From positions 1-22,219 of the forward strand of contig CANQQH010000006.1 in assembly GCA_947625955.1 (NCBI GenBank): 22,219 bases of DNA, given 5' to 3'. Under the pieces are notes generated by a model. That model was not told the origin of the DNA, ran no database searches, and saw nothing but the letters and a program-made list of their open reading frames with translations. The position numbers and the translations under genes were made by a program. Numbering within the stretch: the stretch's first letter is position 1; the number at the start of each line of letters is the position of its first letter. The DNA comes from an uncultured Clostridia bacterium. Lineage in GTDB: Bacteria > Bacillota > Clostridia > Christensenellales > UBA1242. Shown here in pieces: positions 6,165 through 13,183 of this stretch.

Positions 6165-7466
6165 TTATTTCTTATCGTCGAAAATGTCTTCAATACCCTT
6201 GAAAATCAGCTGAACATTTTCACCTTTCATGTTGTCGATGCTCTTCTTCCTAAGATACAAATAGAACAGATAGTATGCCACGATGAACACGATGAGCAAA
6301 ACAAAGGTGATGATAACCGCAAGCTTTTTGTTCGCCCAAAAACCATACCACGAGCGCGCGCCATTTTCTTTTTGCATTTCAAAGATAAAATTGTCGTCGG
6401 CAAGCAAGTCGAGAACGGCATTATTCACGCTTGCCAAGTGGTCAAGAAAGTCCGACCTGTTCTCGCGAATATATGCCAAATTGTCGTTTCTCGTGTAGGT
6501 CAGGTTGTCGAGCCCCAAATACTCCCTGTTTCCAAGCGCCATGCCCTCTTCGTAGTCACCGCTAAAAAAATTGAGGGTGTTGATGTGCCTTTCCATGAAA
6601 ATTGCGTGGTCGCTTTCAAGCCCAATATGAGAATAGCTCAGGCCGTTTGGGCTGTCAATCTCAAAGTCGATGATATGCCCATTTTCAAGCGCCTTGAAGT
6701 CGTAGTCGTCAAGCACCTTGAAATAATAGTCTTGTTGCGGAGTTTTGCACTCGTTAACATACATATATGTATATTTTCCAATCGCGATCTTGTCGAAGTT
6801 CACAACCAACAGGATATTGCTCGCGTCCTCATCGCTGATGCTGCGATTATAACACCTTGCGCCCGCATGGTCGTTGGTTGACGCACCAAAGAACACAACC
6901 TCAATATCAAAGCCCAAATCCCCCATTCTGTCAAGTGTTTGAGCAAGATTGAGAAGAACTGCGACCGACGCCGCGTTGTCGCTCACGCCGTCGTCAACGA
7001 GTCCATTATAAATTCCAAGGTCGCTAGTGTTTGTGTTGAAAACAAAGCTGGTGTCGTAGTGAGCGCACAAAACAACTTTCTTGCCGTTTTTTGCCATGCT
7101 CTCTTTTTTGAAAACCACGTTTTGCGACCTCTCTGTGAGCCCACTATATATGTTTGTGAAGGTGAAAGACTCAATGCCGTTGTTGACCGACGCTGAGTTC
7201 ACAGGCTTGAAGTTCGAAAGCGCGGCAAGCTTTGAGCGGATATAGAACGCACTATTTTTTTCAGCATCGCTTCCCGGAACGCGGCCTGACCTTGTTTTCA
7301 GGCTGGCATCTTCCTCAACAAAGTCTGACAAAATCCTGTCGATCGCCGACTGCGTTTGCAAACTTATTGTGCTGACTGCCAACGCACTTTCTGCGCTTTG
7401 AGTGACTGGCATAAAGGAAACAAACAATAAGGCAAATGCAAAAACAAACAAAAACAGCTTTCTCAT
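6165..7466 (-). CDS. Membrane-anchored M28-like peptidase, probably catalytically dead
   Basis: Residues 1-30 are a signal peptide. An M28-type zinc aminopeptidase fold follows, with AHYD (H136, D138), VSDNAAS (D163), NFDKIAIG (D225) and SDHAIF (H287). A transmembrane helix spans about 381-405, followed by a short charged cytoplasmic tail, so the domain is held outside the cell. The segment after VVFFGA should hold Glu-Glu (catalytic base and zinc ligand), but reads Ser196-Thr197 in an alignment that needs no gap. Four of five zinc ligands are kept while the base is lost, so peptidase activity is doubtful and a binding role is possible. The gene starts with a 4-nt overlap (ATGA type) of the preceding membrane-protein gene, with AGGTG as ribosome-binding site, so the two are probably made together. 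Confidence 0.8.
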   Translation of the reverse strand: MRKLFLFVFAFALLFVSFMPVTQSAESALAVSTISLQTQSAIDRILSDFVEEDASLKTRSGRVPGSDAEKNSAFYIRSKLAALSNFKPVNSASVNNGIESFTFTNIYSGLTERSQNVVFKKESMAKNGKKVVLCAHYDTSFVFNTNTSDLGIYNGLVDDGVSDNAASVAVLLNLAQTLDRMGDLGFDIEVVFFGASTNDHAGARCYNRSISDEDASNILLVVNFDKIAIGKYTYMYVNECKTPQQDYYFKVLDDYDFKALENGHIIDFEIDSPNGLSYSHIGLESDHAIFMERHINTLNFFSGDYEEGMALGNREYLGLDNLTYTRNDNLAYIRENRSDFLDHLASVNNAVLDLLADDNFIFEMQKENGARSWYGFWANKKLAVIITFVLLIVFIVAYYLFYLYLRKKSIDNMKGENVQLIFKGIEDIFDDKK

Positions 7467-8014
7467 ATCACACCTGCCACCAACATCAAAACGCTGGCAA
7501 TTTCATAGATGAAAATAGGAACAGAAAGCGTTTTGAAAACGAACTGTCCCACCAGCGGTTCAACATAGGATTTTGACAAATATAGATAAACAAACATGAA
7601 GCACAGGAAGTTGAAAAGCAAATCAAAAACGCAAAGATATGTGCTGAGAAATGGATAAGCAAATCTTAGGTTGTAAATCAGCCCCAAGACCAAATTTCGA
7701 AGGAAAAATCCAACCCTGAACGAGTCGAGCAGCGCGCGTTTTGGAATCATGAACGAATAGATTGAAAAGCCGATAAACAGCCTATAAACCAAGAACAAAA
7801 GTTCAAAAAACAAATATGCAAACGCGCCCGACAAAAGTATTGTTAAAAACATATTTCTCTTGCTTGGCAAGAAGTTCAAAACAGAGCTACTAGCCAAACT
7901 CGAATAGAGGTTCAGCCAAATGAAGGAAAGGAAAACGAACGCAGGCAAAAGAGAGCTGAGAATGCTCTTTGTGTCGTATTTTTTATGGCTGAGATTAATT
8001 GTTTTTTGAACCAT
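7463..8014 (-). CDS. Polytopic membrane protein, 183 aa, unknown
   Basis: No family is recognised. Hydrophobic segments at about residues 19-38, 56-83, 101-117, 122-146 and 160-183 suggest four or five membrane helices. A basic N-terminus (HKKYDTKS) and the loop RALLDSFR may face the cytoplasm. The start lies 1 nt after the holA stop with CGAGGA as ribosome-binding site, and the stop overlaps the M28-like gene. The tight coupling suggests a partner for that anchored extracellular protein. Confidence 0.75.
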   Translation of the reverse strand: MVQKTINLSHKKYDTKSILSSLLPAFVFLSFIWLNLYSSLASSSVLNFLPSKRNMFLTILLSGAFAYLFFELLFLVYRLFIGFSIYSFMIPKRALLDSFRVGFFLRNLVLGLIYNLRFAYPFLSTYLCVFDLLFNFLCFMFVYLYLSKSYVEPLVGQFVFKTLSVPIFIYEIASVLMLVAGVI

Positions 8015-8015
8015 G

Positions 8016-8996
8016 CTATCCTCGTATTTTTAGTATACCTAAAACAACTGTTTTTATGGCGATGTCTTCTTTTATCTTGCCAGTTTTGATGTTTTTGTCA
8101 ACCTCATAGAGCATGTCAATAATGCTTTTGAGTTTTCGAGGCGTGTAGAACGCAACCTGGCTGCGCGTCATCTTGATTGCATAGGTGTTTTTCACCCCAA
8201 GCAGATTTGCAAGTTCGTCGTCAGTCTTGTCGCGGTTTATGCAAACAAAGAGCGCTCGCCTGAAATTGTTATAAAGCGGCGCAATAATTGAGAACCCTGA
8301 CCGCCCAGCGCCCAGCACATCCAAAAGATCGAGGGCGTGCTTTTTGTCTTTCTTCGCGATAAATTCGCTAAGCTGGAACACCTGATATTCCCTGTCCTCT
8401 TCAACCAGGTCCTCAACGTCTTTTTCGCTTATCTCTTCCCCTGCCTTATAGATCGCAAGTTTTTCGAGCTCACTGTTGATGCGAGCCATGTCGCAGCTAC
8501 TAAACATCACAAGTTTCAAAAGCGCCGCCTGACTCATTTGAATTTTCTCGTCCGCAAGCTTTCTTGTTAGAATTCTCACGATGGTGTCGGGGTCAAGTTT
8601 ATCGCAATTGATTTCAGTCAAAAACTGCATATATGGTTTGAGCGCGTCGCTATCGTCGAGGCTGAAAAACACAATAACACTCTCGTTCATTGGGTTTTTT
8701 AGGTAGGCAATCAGCTCGTCGTCAGCCTTCTTTGACTTGGTTTTTGAAGAAAAATCATTGACTTGAACAAGGCGATAGGTGTCCATGAAAGGAAACACGC
8801 TTGCCGACCTTGCAATCTCCTCAACCGATGTTGTCTCTCCCGACAAAATAACTTCGTTCATCTGCGGATATTCGATTTTCAGCGCCTTTTTTATTTGGCT
8901 GAGCGCTGAGTAGCAAAGGAACCTGTCATTCCCTGAAATGAGATACGCGGGTCGAATCTTTTTCGAAAGGTCATTTTTGAGTTCGATAAACTTCAT
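8016..8996 (-). CDS. holA: DNA polymerase III delta subunit
   Basis: The delta subunit opens the beta sliding clamp as part of the clamp loader. The 326-aa product has the family's overall pattern: an N-terminal PAYLISGNDRFL segment, the VQVNDF strand, the helical MARINSELEKLAIY region (typical 'N.lEKL..Y'), VEEDREYQVFQLSEFIAKKD, and the collar-domain ending TRKLADE...IDMLYEVDKNIKTGKI. The start at ATG 8996 gives the usual length. A longer frame with 50 extra residues would overlap comEC and cover the holA promoter, so it is rejected. No Shine-Dalgarno sequence is seen; a promoter TTTACA-N17-TAAAAT ends 10 nt before the ATG. Confidence 0.93.
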   Translation of the reverse strand: MKFIELKNDLSKKIRPAYLISGNDRFLCYSALSQIKKALKIEYPQMNEVILSGETTSVEEIARSASVFPFMDTYRLVQVNDFSSKTKSKKADDELIAYLKNPMNESVIVFFSLDDSDALKPYMQFLTEINCDKLDPDTIVRILTRKLADEKIQMSQAALLKLVMFSSCDMARINSELEKLAIYKAGEEISEKDVEDLVEEDREYQVFQLSEFIAKKDKKHALDLLDVLGAGRSGFSIIAPLYNNFRRALFVCINRDKTDDELANLLGVKNTYAIKMTRSQVAFYTPRKLKSIIDMLYEVDKNIKTGKIKEDIAIKTVVLGILKIRG

Positions 8997-9006
8997 AACA
9001 ATGGTT

Positions 9007-9035
9007 ATTTTACCAAACAAAATCGCGGTTGTAAA
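9007..9035 (-). promoter_or_regulatory. holA promoter (near-leaderless)
   Basis: On the minus strand TTTACA (9035-9030) and TAAAAT (9012-9007) are 17 bp apart, with TGG before the -10 (extended -10 type). The expected transcription start is only about 3-4 nt before the holA ATG. It lies in the 47-nt gap after the comEC stop. Confidence 0.65.
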
Positions 9036-9043
9036 GTCTTTCG

Positions 9044-10600
9044 CTAAATTAAAGCAACTATAAACATAACAAGCGATGCGCCCAGCAGCGAACTTGAAAC
9101 AATCGCCTTCGTTTTTCTTTTGAAAAACGCATTGTCTGAAACGCAAATCATGCTCAAAACGAAAAGTATCGAGAACAAAAGTATGAGAATTGGCTGCGCG
9201 CTTGCAAAGGTAAAGGCGCCCGTGAGCGTGCCAATGCCCGTTACAATCCGCATCAAAAATTCAAACACCTTCGAAACTATCGCAACATATGGTATGAGCG
9301 CGCCAAGAAACGCGAACGGAAGCAAAATCATGAACGCCAGGCTTGCAATTGGAATCACAATAACATTCGTCACAATCGAGAAAATCGAAAGGCGCATGAG
9401 ATTGACCGCCATGAATGGTATGAGCCCAATGCTCGCAGAGATAGACAGCGAAATCGCGTCGCTGAGTTTATGGTGAAAGAACTTTGAAAAGAACGCGCTG
9501 ATTTGTTTGCCAAGTAGTATAATCGCGGCAACGCTGCCAAAACTTGTTTGAAAGCCGAGCGTGTAGGCTTGAAGTGGCGAAAATAGTAGTATGATAATCC
9601 CGGCAAACGCCAACGCACTCAACGAGTCGTATTCCTTGAACATCGCGCGAGAGAAAAGCAAAACGACCGTCATTATCATTGCTCTCGTGACCGACACGCT
9701 AAACCCGCACAAGAAGGCGTAGATGAAAACCACAACCGAGATAACCCAGAACTTTACTTTGTTGTTCGCCTTGAAGAGCGACAGAAACAAACTAAGCAGC
9801 GTCACAAGAAAGCCAACGTGAAGTCCACTCACCGCCAAAAGGTGCCCAATACCGCTCGCATGATAGGTCTCCTCCATCGATTTGTTTAGCCCCGCCCTGT
9901 CGCCAAAGAGCATGGTGTAGGCAAGTTCGGAGTAGTCAGCGGAAAGATATTTGTCGAGTTCACCCTTAACGCGCGTTTTGAAAGAATCGAAGATCGTTGG
10001 CGACGAGGCGTTCAAACTAACAATGTCGTTTTCGCTGCCAAACCCAACAAGCAAAACATTCCTCACAAGATAATAAAAGTTCGGCTCGCCATCATCAAAG
10101 AGGCCAACGCGTTTGAGCCCAATCGACGCCGTGACCTTCTCGCCCAGCTCAAATTTCATGGCATGGCTGTCTTCCATTGTGAGATACAGCCTAATCTTGC
10201 CGTCAACCTTGTAGGTTTCAAGCGTTTTCTCGTCAACGATTTCGGCTTGGTCGAGCGTTACAACAACTTTTTCTTTGTCGCTATAAAACGAGCGCTCGCA
10301 AACGCGCGCATTAATAAAATAGGAAGAATTGAAGTTTTGGCGGGAATAGTAAATTTCGAATGTCCCAACCGTCAAAAGTGCGCCCACCACGAACGCGATG
10401 ATAACTGACAAAATCTTGACAACTCTCAGGCGCTTGCTGAAAAAGTGCATAACGCAGGTTAAAGCAAGCAAGACCACCATAATGCAAGAGAAAACTGTCC
10501 TCAGCGCGCTCTTTGAGTAAATCCCAACAACGAAAATAATGCCTGCCAAAAGGAACAAGCACATTGAAACAAGCGGCCTATAATTGAACAACTTCTTCAT
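9044..10600 (-). CDS. comEC: ComEC/Rec2-type DNA-uptake channel lacking the C-terminal nuclease domain
   Basis: ComEC forms the membrane channel that takes single-stranded DNA into the cell. This 518-aa protein has an N-terminal soluble region like DUF4131 (about residues 80-190) after two to three membrane helices. The competence domain follows, with the signature SGIGHLLAVSGLHVGF and SVSVTRAMIMT, then further helices to the end. The metallo-beta-lactamase domain found at the C-terminus of many ComECs (around 700-800 aa) is absent, and the next gene is holA. ATG 10600 (MKKLFNYRPLV) was chosen; the ATG nine nt upstream overlaps the promoter -10 box, and the more distant TTG overlaps the -35. 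It may be a real, short ComEC lineage variant. A functional uptake system is not proved. Confidence 0.85.
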   Translation of the reverse strand: MKKLFNYRPLVSMCLFLLAGIIFVVGIYSKSALRTVFSCIMVVLLALTCVMHFFSKRLRVVKILSVIIAFVVGALLTVGTFEIYYSRQNFNSSYFINARVCERSFYSDKEKVVVTLDQAEIVDEKTLETYKVDGKIRLYLTMEDSHAMKFELGEKVTASIGLKRVGLFDDGEPNFYYLVRNVLLVGFGSENDIVSLNASSPTIFDSFKTRVKGELDKYLSADYSELAYTMLFGDRAGLNKSMEETYHASGIGHLLAVSGLHVGFLVTLLSLFLSLFKANNKVKFWVISVVVFIYAFLCGFSVSVTRAMIMTVVLLFSRAMFKEYDSLSALAFAGIIILLFSPLQAYTLGFQTSFGSVAAIILLGKQISAFFSKFFHHKLSDAISLSISASIGLIPFMAVNLMRLSIFSIVTNVIVIPIASLAFMILLPFAFLGALIPYVAIVSKVFEFLMRIVTGIGTLTGAFTFASAQPILILLFSILFVLSMICVSDNAFFKRKTKAIVSSSLLGASLVMFIVALI

Positions 10601-10636
10601 TGGAATCATTATACAAAATTCGTCATAAAAATTCAA
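10601..10636 (-). promoter_or_regulatory. comEC promoter, leaderless start
   Basis: The minus strand reads TTGAAT (10636-10631), a 17-bp spacer and a perfect TATAAT (10613-10608), followed by GATTCCA and the ATG at 10600. The predicted transcription start coincides with the A of the start codon or the base before it. No Shine-Dalgarno sequence can exist. Confidence 0.75.
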
Positions 10637-10652
10637 TAAATTAACAAATAAT

Positions 10653-11228
10653 TCAGTTTTCAGCCTTAAATTTCATGAAAACTTTCTTGCACGAGAAGTC
10701 ACTTCCAAGCATTAATGGCAAACTTTTTGCCATGGTTTTGAGCCTTTCAAACTTTTCACTGTTTTCCATGTTTTCAAAACTCTTTGGCTCTTCAAGTTCA
10801 ATGAAGCATCCCAGCCCATCAATAACTTGCAAAGCAAACTCCATTTCGCCCTTTGAATAAATATAACTTTTCGTCACAAGTTCGCACCAAAGGTTCATCC
10901 CCGCGCTTTCAAGAATCTTGCGAACAAGCGAAGAGTCGTCAACAAGCGAAGAAATTTTTTCCTCGCCAACAACCTCGCCGTTTTTTATTGTTTTATTTTT
11001 ATAGCAAATCATTTGAGTCGTGCTGTCATGTTTTATAACATTACGAACGAGCAAAGAATTTTTCAAAAGCGTTTTATATGCCATTTTCTTCGCACGAGAA
11101 AGAGTATATTTTGTGTAGTAAAAATCATCTAAAATGAAATTTTTCACTAAATTAAAGCCATTTTTTACAAGTTTGGTTTTAATTTTGCTTTCGTCTTCAA
11201 AAACTTGAACCGTGATTTCTGTTTTCAT
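10653..11228 (-). CDS. CYTH-domain-like protein
   Basis: The CYTH fold (class IV adenylate cyclase/thiamine-triphosphatase) binds triphosphate substrates through acidic and basic residues inside a beta-barrel. The 191-aa product has KTEITVQVFEDE at the start, KLVKNGF, DDFYYTKYTLSRAK, YKNKTIKNGEVV, EMEFALQVIDGLGCFIELEE (about 128-147) and SFENMENSEKFERLKTMAKSLPLMLG, an order typical of bacterial CYTH proteins. The usual E-x-E-x-K opening is degenerate (E4-x-T6-x-Q8), so substrate and activity are uncertain. ATG 11228 is chosen because GGGAAG lies 7 nt upstream; the longer frame has no ribosome-binding site. It is followed by comEC after 52 nt that contain the comEC promoter. Confidence 0.6.
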   Translation of the reverse strand: MKTEITVQVFEDESKIKTKLVKNGFNLVKNFILDDFYYTKYTLSRAKKMAYKTLLKNSLLVRNVIKHDSTTQMICYKNKTIKNGEVVGEEKISSLVDDSSLVRKILESAGMNLWCELVTKSYIYSKGEMEFALQVIDGLGCFIELEEPKSFENMENSEKFERLKTMAKSLPLMLGSDFSCKKVFMKFKAEN

Positions 11229-11285
11229 AATTTTTCTTCCCTTTGATAAATTTTGAAAAAAATTGAAAAACACTTCAAAAAACTA

Positions 11286-11314
11286 TTGCATGATGTGTTT
11301 TTGTGTGATATAAT
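11286..11314 (+). promoter_or_regulatory. tRNA-Glu promoter
   Basis: TTGCAT (11286-11291), a 17-bp spacer and TATAAT (11309-11314) with TGA immediately before it (extended -10). The predicted start is about 8 nt before the tRNA. Confidence 0.8.
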
Positions 11315-11328
11315 CCATATGTTTGTGA

Positions 11329-11403
11329 GCCATCATAGTCTAGCGGTTAGGACACCAGCCTCTCACGCTGGGGACCGGAGTTCGATTCTCCGTGGTGGTA
11401 CCA
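11329..11403 (+). tRNA. tRNA-Glu (anticodon CUC, reads GAG)
   Basis: The 75-nt gene folds as a normal cloverleaf. The acceptor stem GCCATCA pairs with TGGTGGT. The D-arm contains the AGCGGTTAGGA loop typical of tRNA-Glu. The anticodon stem is CCAGC/GCTGG with loop CTCTCAC (anticodon 11362-11364), the T-arm is CGGAG/CTCCG with TTCGATT, the discriminator base is A, and CCA is encoded. The first pair of the acceptor stem is G1:U72 rather than a Watson-Crick pair, which is unusual. It is a single-gene transcript with its own promoter and terminator. Confidence 0.95.
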
Positions 11404-11433
11404 AAAAAGCCCTTTTTCGAAAAGGGCTTTTTT
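11403..11433. terminator. Bidirectional terminator after tRNA-Glu
   Basis: A 14-bp perfect stem (AAAAAAGCCCTTTT with AAAAGGGCTTTTTT) has a 3-nt loop and ends in T6. It serves the tRNA on the plus strand. The A-tract gives it equal use for the minus-strand gene whose stop (11432-11434) overlaps it. Confidence 0.9.
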
Positions 11434-11671
11434 ATATGTCGATTTTGTGTTTGTCGCTCACAATCTTTTGGAGTCTGTCATATTCGCTTTGCAAAGGCGC
11501 GAGAACTTTGGCATAGCGTTTTGCGAGCTTGTCCATCTGCTTGTCCCAATACATATCGTTTGCATTAAAGCCTTTTTCTTCCGTGAGATGTTTGAGTTCG
11601 TTTGCAAACTCTTTGCTCACCTTTTCGATTTTGTATTCAACAAGACGGAGTTTTTCGAGGTCTGTTTCCAT
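11432..11671 (-). CDS. Small coiled-coil protein, 79 aa, unknown
   Basis: No family is recognised. The protein is charged and helical throughout (LEKLRLVEYKIEKVSKEFANE, then MDKLAKRYAKVLAPLQSEYDRLQKIV) and probably a coiled coil, with no signal or membrane segment. A strong GGGGG ribosome-binding site (CTTAGAATGGGGGAATA) precedes the ATG. It follows the 247-aa hypothetical gene by 14 nt (stop at 11686) and so is likely in the same operon, ended by the tRNA terminator read on the minus strand. Confidence 0.6.
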   Translation of the reverse strand: METDLEKLRLVEYKIEKVSKEFANELKHLTEEKGFNANDMYWDKQMDKLAKRYAKVLAPLQSEYDRLQKIVSDKHKIDI

Positions 11672-11685
11672 ATTATTCCCCCATT

Positions 11686-12417
11686 CTAAGCGTCAAGAAG
11701 CGTTCTATAAACGATGTCGTTGATTTCAATTAGCCTGCGTTCGATTTCTTTGTCTTTGCCGTAGCCGGCCTTGATTGCGAGCACGAAAGGTTTGATTTGA
11801 ACAACATTAGCATTCTCAATGGCGTTCAAAAGCCCAGAGATGATTTCAACGAGTTCGCCCTTTGTTATTTTGCTCTTTTTCAGCTTTTTTAGTCCTTGAA
11901 CATAGTCTTTGAGGTCTTTTGCGAGGAATGCGAGGCGCGAAAGCACTTCCCTGTTCACGCTTTGAATTTTCTCTTGTTTTTTGGCAGGCGCGCTATCTTT
12001 CTTTTTAACAAGCAGTTGCTGAATTGTTGTTTTGAAGCGCTCAATGATTGCCTTGCAGAACTGGTCATAAGGTCCGTCGCCGGCGTCGATTTTTGAATAG
12101 TACATTGAAAGCACACTTGAAGCGCTGAGCTTCTTGCTGTCGATACTATTGAGAAGCGAGAACACAAACGCAACAAACATCCTTGAATCATCGGGCGGAA
12201 CAATATAGCCCATTTTTGCGGTTGCAAGCCCCCACTCTTTTTCGAAGTTGAAGTTCACCATACAGTCCTTAACAAGATTGAAAACCGGCTTGCATGATGC
12301 AATACTTTTCAAAACATCGCTGATGCGCTTGTCTATCATAATAAATTTTGATGCAATCATCTTGTCGCATGCATCAATAAAAGGTTGTATTTCAACTAAA
12401 ATTTTTTCATCTGTCAT
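11686..12417 (-). CDS. Hypothetical helical protein, 243 aa
   Basis: No family is recognised. The product looks all-helical and cytoplasmic: an N-terminal VEIQPFIDACDKMIASKFIM region, a VPPDDSRMFVAFVFSLLNSI segment, and a basic linker with KKKDSAPAKKQEK around residue 145. The C-terminal half has KSKITKGELVEIISGLLNAI and RRLIEINDIVYRTLL. ATG 12417 is chosen with TTGGTG upstream; the longer TTG start uses that site. It is divergent from the DUF4364 regulator and has a clear promoter, so it may be controlled from the shared intergenic region. Confidence 0.65.
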   Translation of the reverse strand: MTDEKILVEIQPFIDACDKMIASKFIMIDKRISDVLKSIASCKPVFNLVKDCMVNFNFEKEWGLATAKMGYIVPPDDSRMFVAFVFSLLNSIDSKKLSASSVLSMYYSKIDAGDGPYDQFCKAIIERFKTTIQQLLVKKKDSAPAKKQEKIQSVNREVLSRLAFLAKDLKDYVQGLKKLKKSKITKGELVEIISGLLNAIENANVVQIKPFVLAIKAGYGKDKEIERRLIEINDIVYRTLLDA

Positions 12418-12450
12418 AAAAAACACCAATTTGAGTTTTGCTCACCTACT

Positions 12451-12479
12451 ATATTAGCATAAATCCAACACAATCTCAA
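12451..12479 (-). promoter_or_regulatory. Promoter of the 243-aa hypothetical gene
   Basis: Minus strand TTGAGA (12479-12474), 17-bp spacer, TAATAT (12456-12451) with TGC before it (extended -10). A 13-bp inverted repeat TCAAAT-G-ATTTGA (12476-12488) overlaps the -35 and could be an operator. Confidence 0.55.
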
Positions 12480-12559
12480 ATGATTTGATAATTATTTTCT
12501 TCCAAGATAAATAAATCTGCAAAAAATGACATTAAAGTATTCCTTTTTTCAAAACAACA

Positions 12560-12568
12560 TGCTATAAT
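12560..12568 (+). promoter_or_regulatory. Extended -10 promoter of the DUF4364 gene
   Basis: TGC followed by a perfect TATAAT (12563-12568), with no good -35. The expected RNA start is near 12575, giving a short leader that still includes the AAAAGGGG ribosome-binding site for ATG 12591. The upstream ATG at 12567 overlaps the -10 box and cannot be the start. Confidence 0.65.
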
Positions 12569-12590
12569 GAAACATGAAAAGGGGTTAATG

Positions 12591-13130
12591 ATGAACATTT
12601 CAAACAACACAACAGTCAGCAAACTGGTTCTTTTGTATGTTTTCGACACGATGGAAATGCCGCTCACCGAAAACACGATAACTGATATGTGCTGCAACCG
12701 CAACACATGGATAAGCTATCTCACATGCAAAGAAGTGCTTGGTGACCTTATTGAAAGCGGGTTCATTGTCTCAACCACCAACAACTCCGGCGAAAACTAC
12801 TACACGATAACAAACGATGGGCGCGACTGCATCTCCTACTTTTTCTCTCGAATCCCAGCGAGCGTGCGTGACGAAATCACCAACTTCGTGAAAGAAAACC
12901 GAATGGCGTTTAGAAGAAAGCAAGAGTATTTCAGTGACTACTATAAAAATGCCGATGGCTCCTACACAGTTTTGATGCGTATTGTTGAGCCGCTTGGAAC
13001 CAAACTTGAACTCAAACTCAATGTTGCCAACCGCGCAATCGCCAAAGTCATCTATAACAAATGGGAAGAGCGCGCCAGCCAAGTCTATGGCTCACTCTAC
13101 GAGCTCTTGATAGACGATAATAATTCATAA
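12591..13130 (+). CDS. DUF4364 family winged-helix protein, likely regulator
   Basis: The 179-aa protein matches DUF4364, a family of Firmicute proteins with a PadR/winged-helix-like N-terminus and an unknown C-terminal domain. Visible points are KLVLLYVFDTMEMPLTENTITDM (first helices), LTCKEVLGDLIESGFI and NYYTITNDGRDCISYFFSRIPASVRDEI (recognition part and dimer helix). The typical C-terminal strand pattern is DGSYTVLMRIVEPLGTKLELKLNVANRAIAKVIYNKWEERASQVYGSLYELL. ATG 12591 is supported by AAAAGGGG six nt upstream. It is a single gene, divergent from the 243-aa hypothetical and ended by a terminator. It may regulate the divergent operon and itself, but the target is unknown. Confidence 0.85.
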   Translation: MNISNNTTVSKLVLLYVFDTMEMPLTENTITDMCCNRNTWISYLTCKEVLGDLIESGFIVSTTNNSGENYYTITNDGRDCISYFFSRIPASVRDEITNFVKENRMAFRRKQEYFSDYYKNADGSYTVLMRIVEPLGTKLELKLNVANRAIAKVIYNKWEERASQVYGSLYELLIDDNNS

Positions 13131-13142
13131 CAACTCATAGAA

Positions 13143-13168
13143 AAAATCCGCTAGTTTTAGCGGATTTT
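13143..13168. terminator. Bidirectional terminator between convergent genes
   Basis: AAAATCCGCTA (13143-13153) pairs with TAGCGGATTTT (13158-13168) around GTTT. A- and T-rich flanks make it usable from both strands, serving the DUF4364 gene and the lipoprotein gene (stop at 13184). Confidence 0.8.
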
Positions 13169-13183
13169 ACTTTTGCTTTTTAA

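Noticed and set aside
6372..6881. 169-codon plus-strand frame within the M28-like gene
   Set aside because: It is an antisense shadow without start signals; the minus-strand gene has a signal peptide, conserved zinc-ligand motifs and a ribosome-binding site.
8997..9146. 50-residue N-terminal extension of HolA
   Set aside because: It would overlap the comEC end and contain the holA promoter. The downstream ATG gives the normal family start and length.
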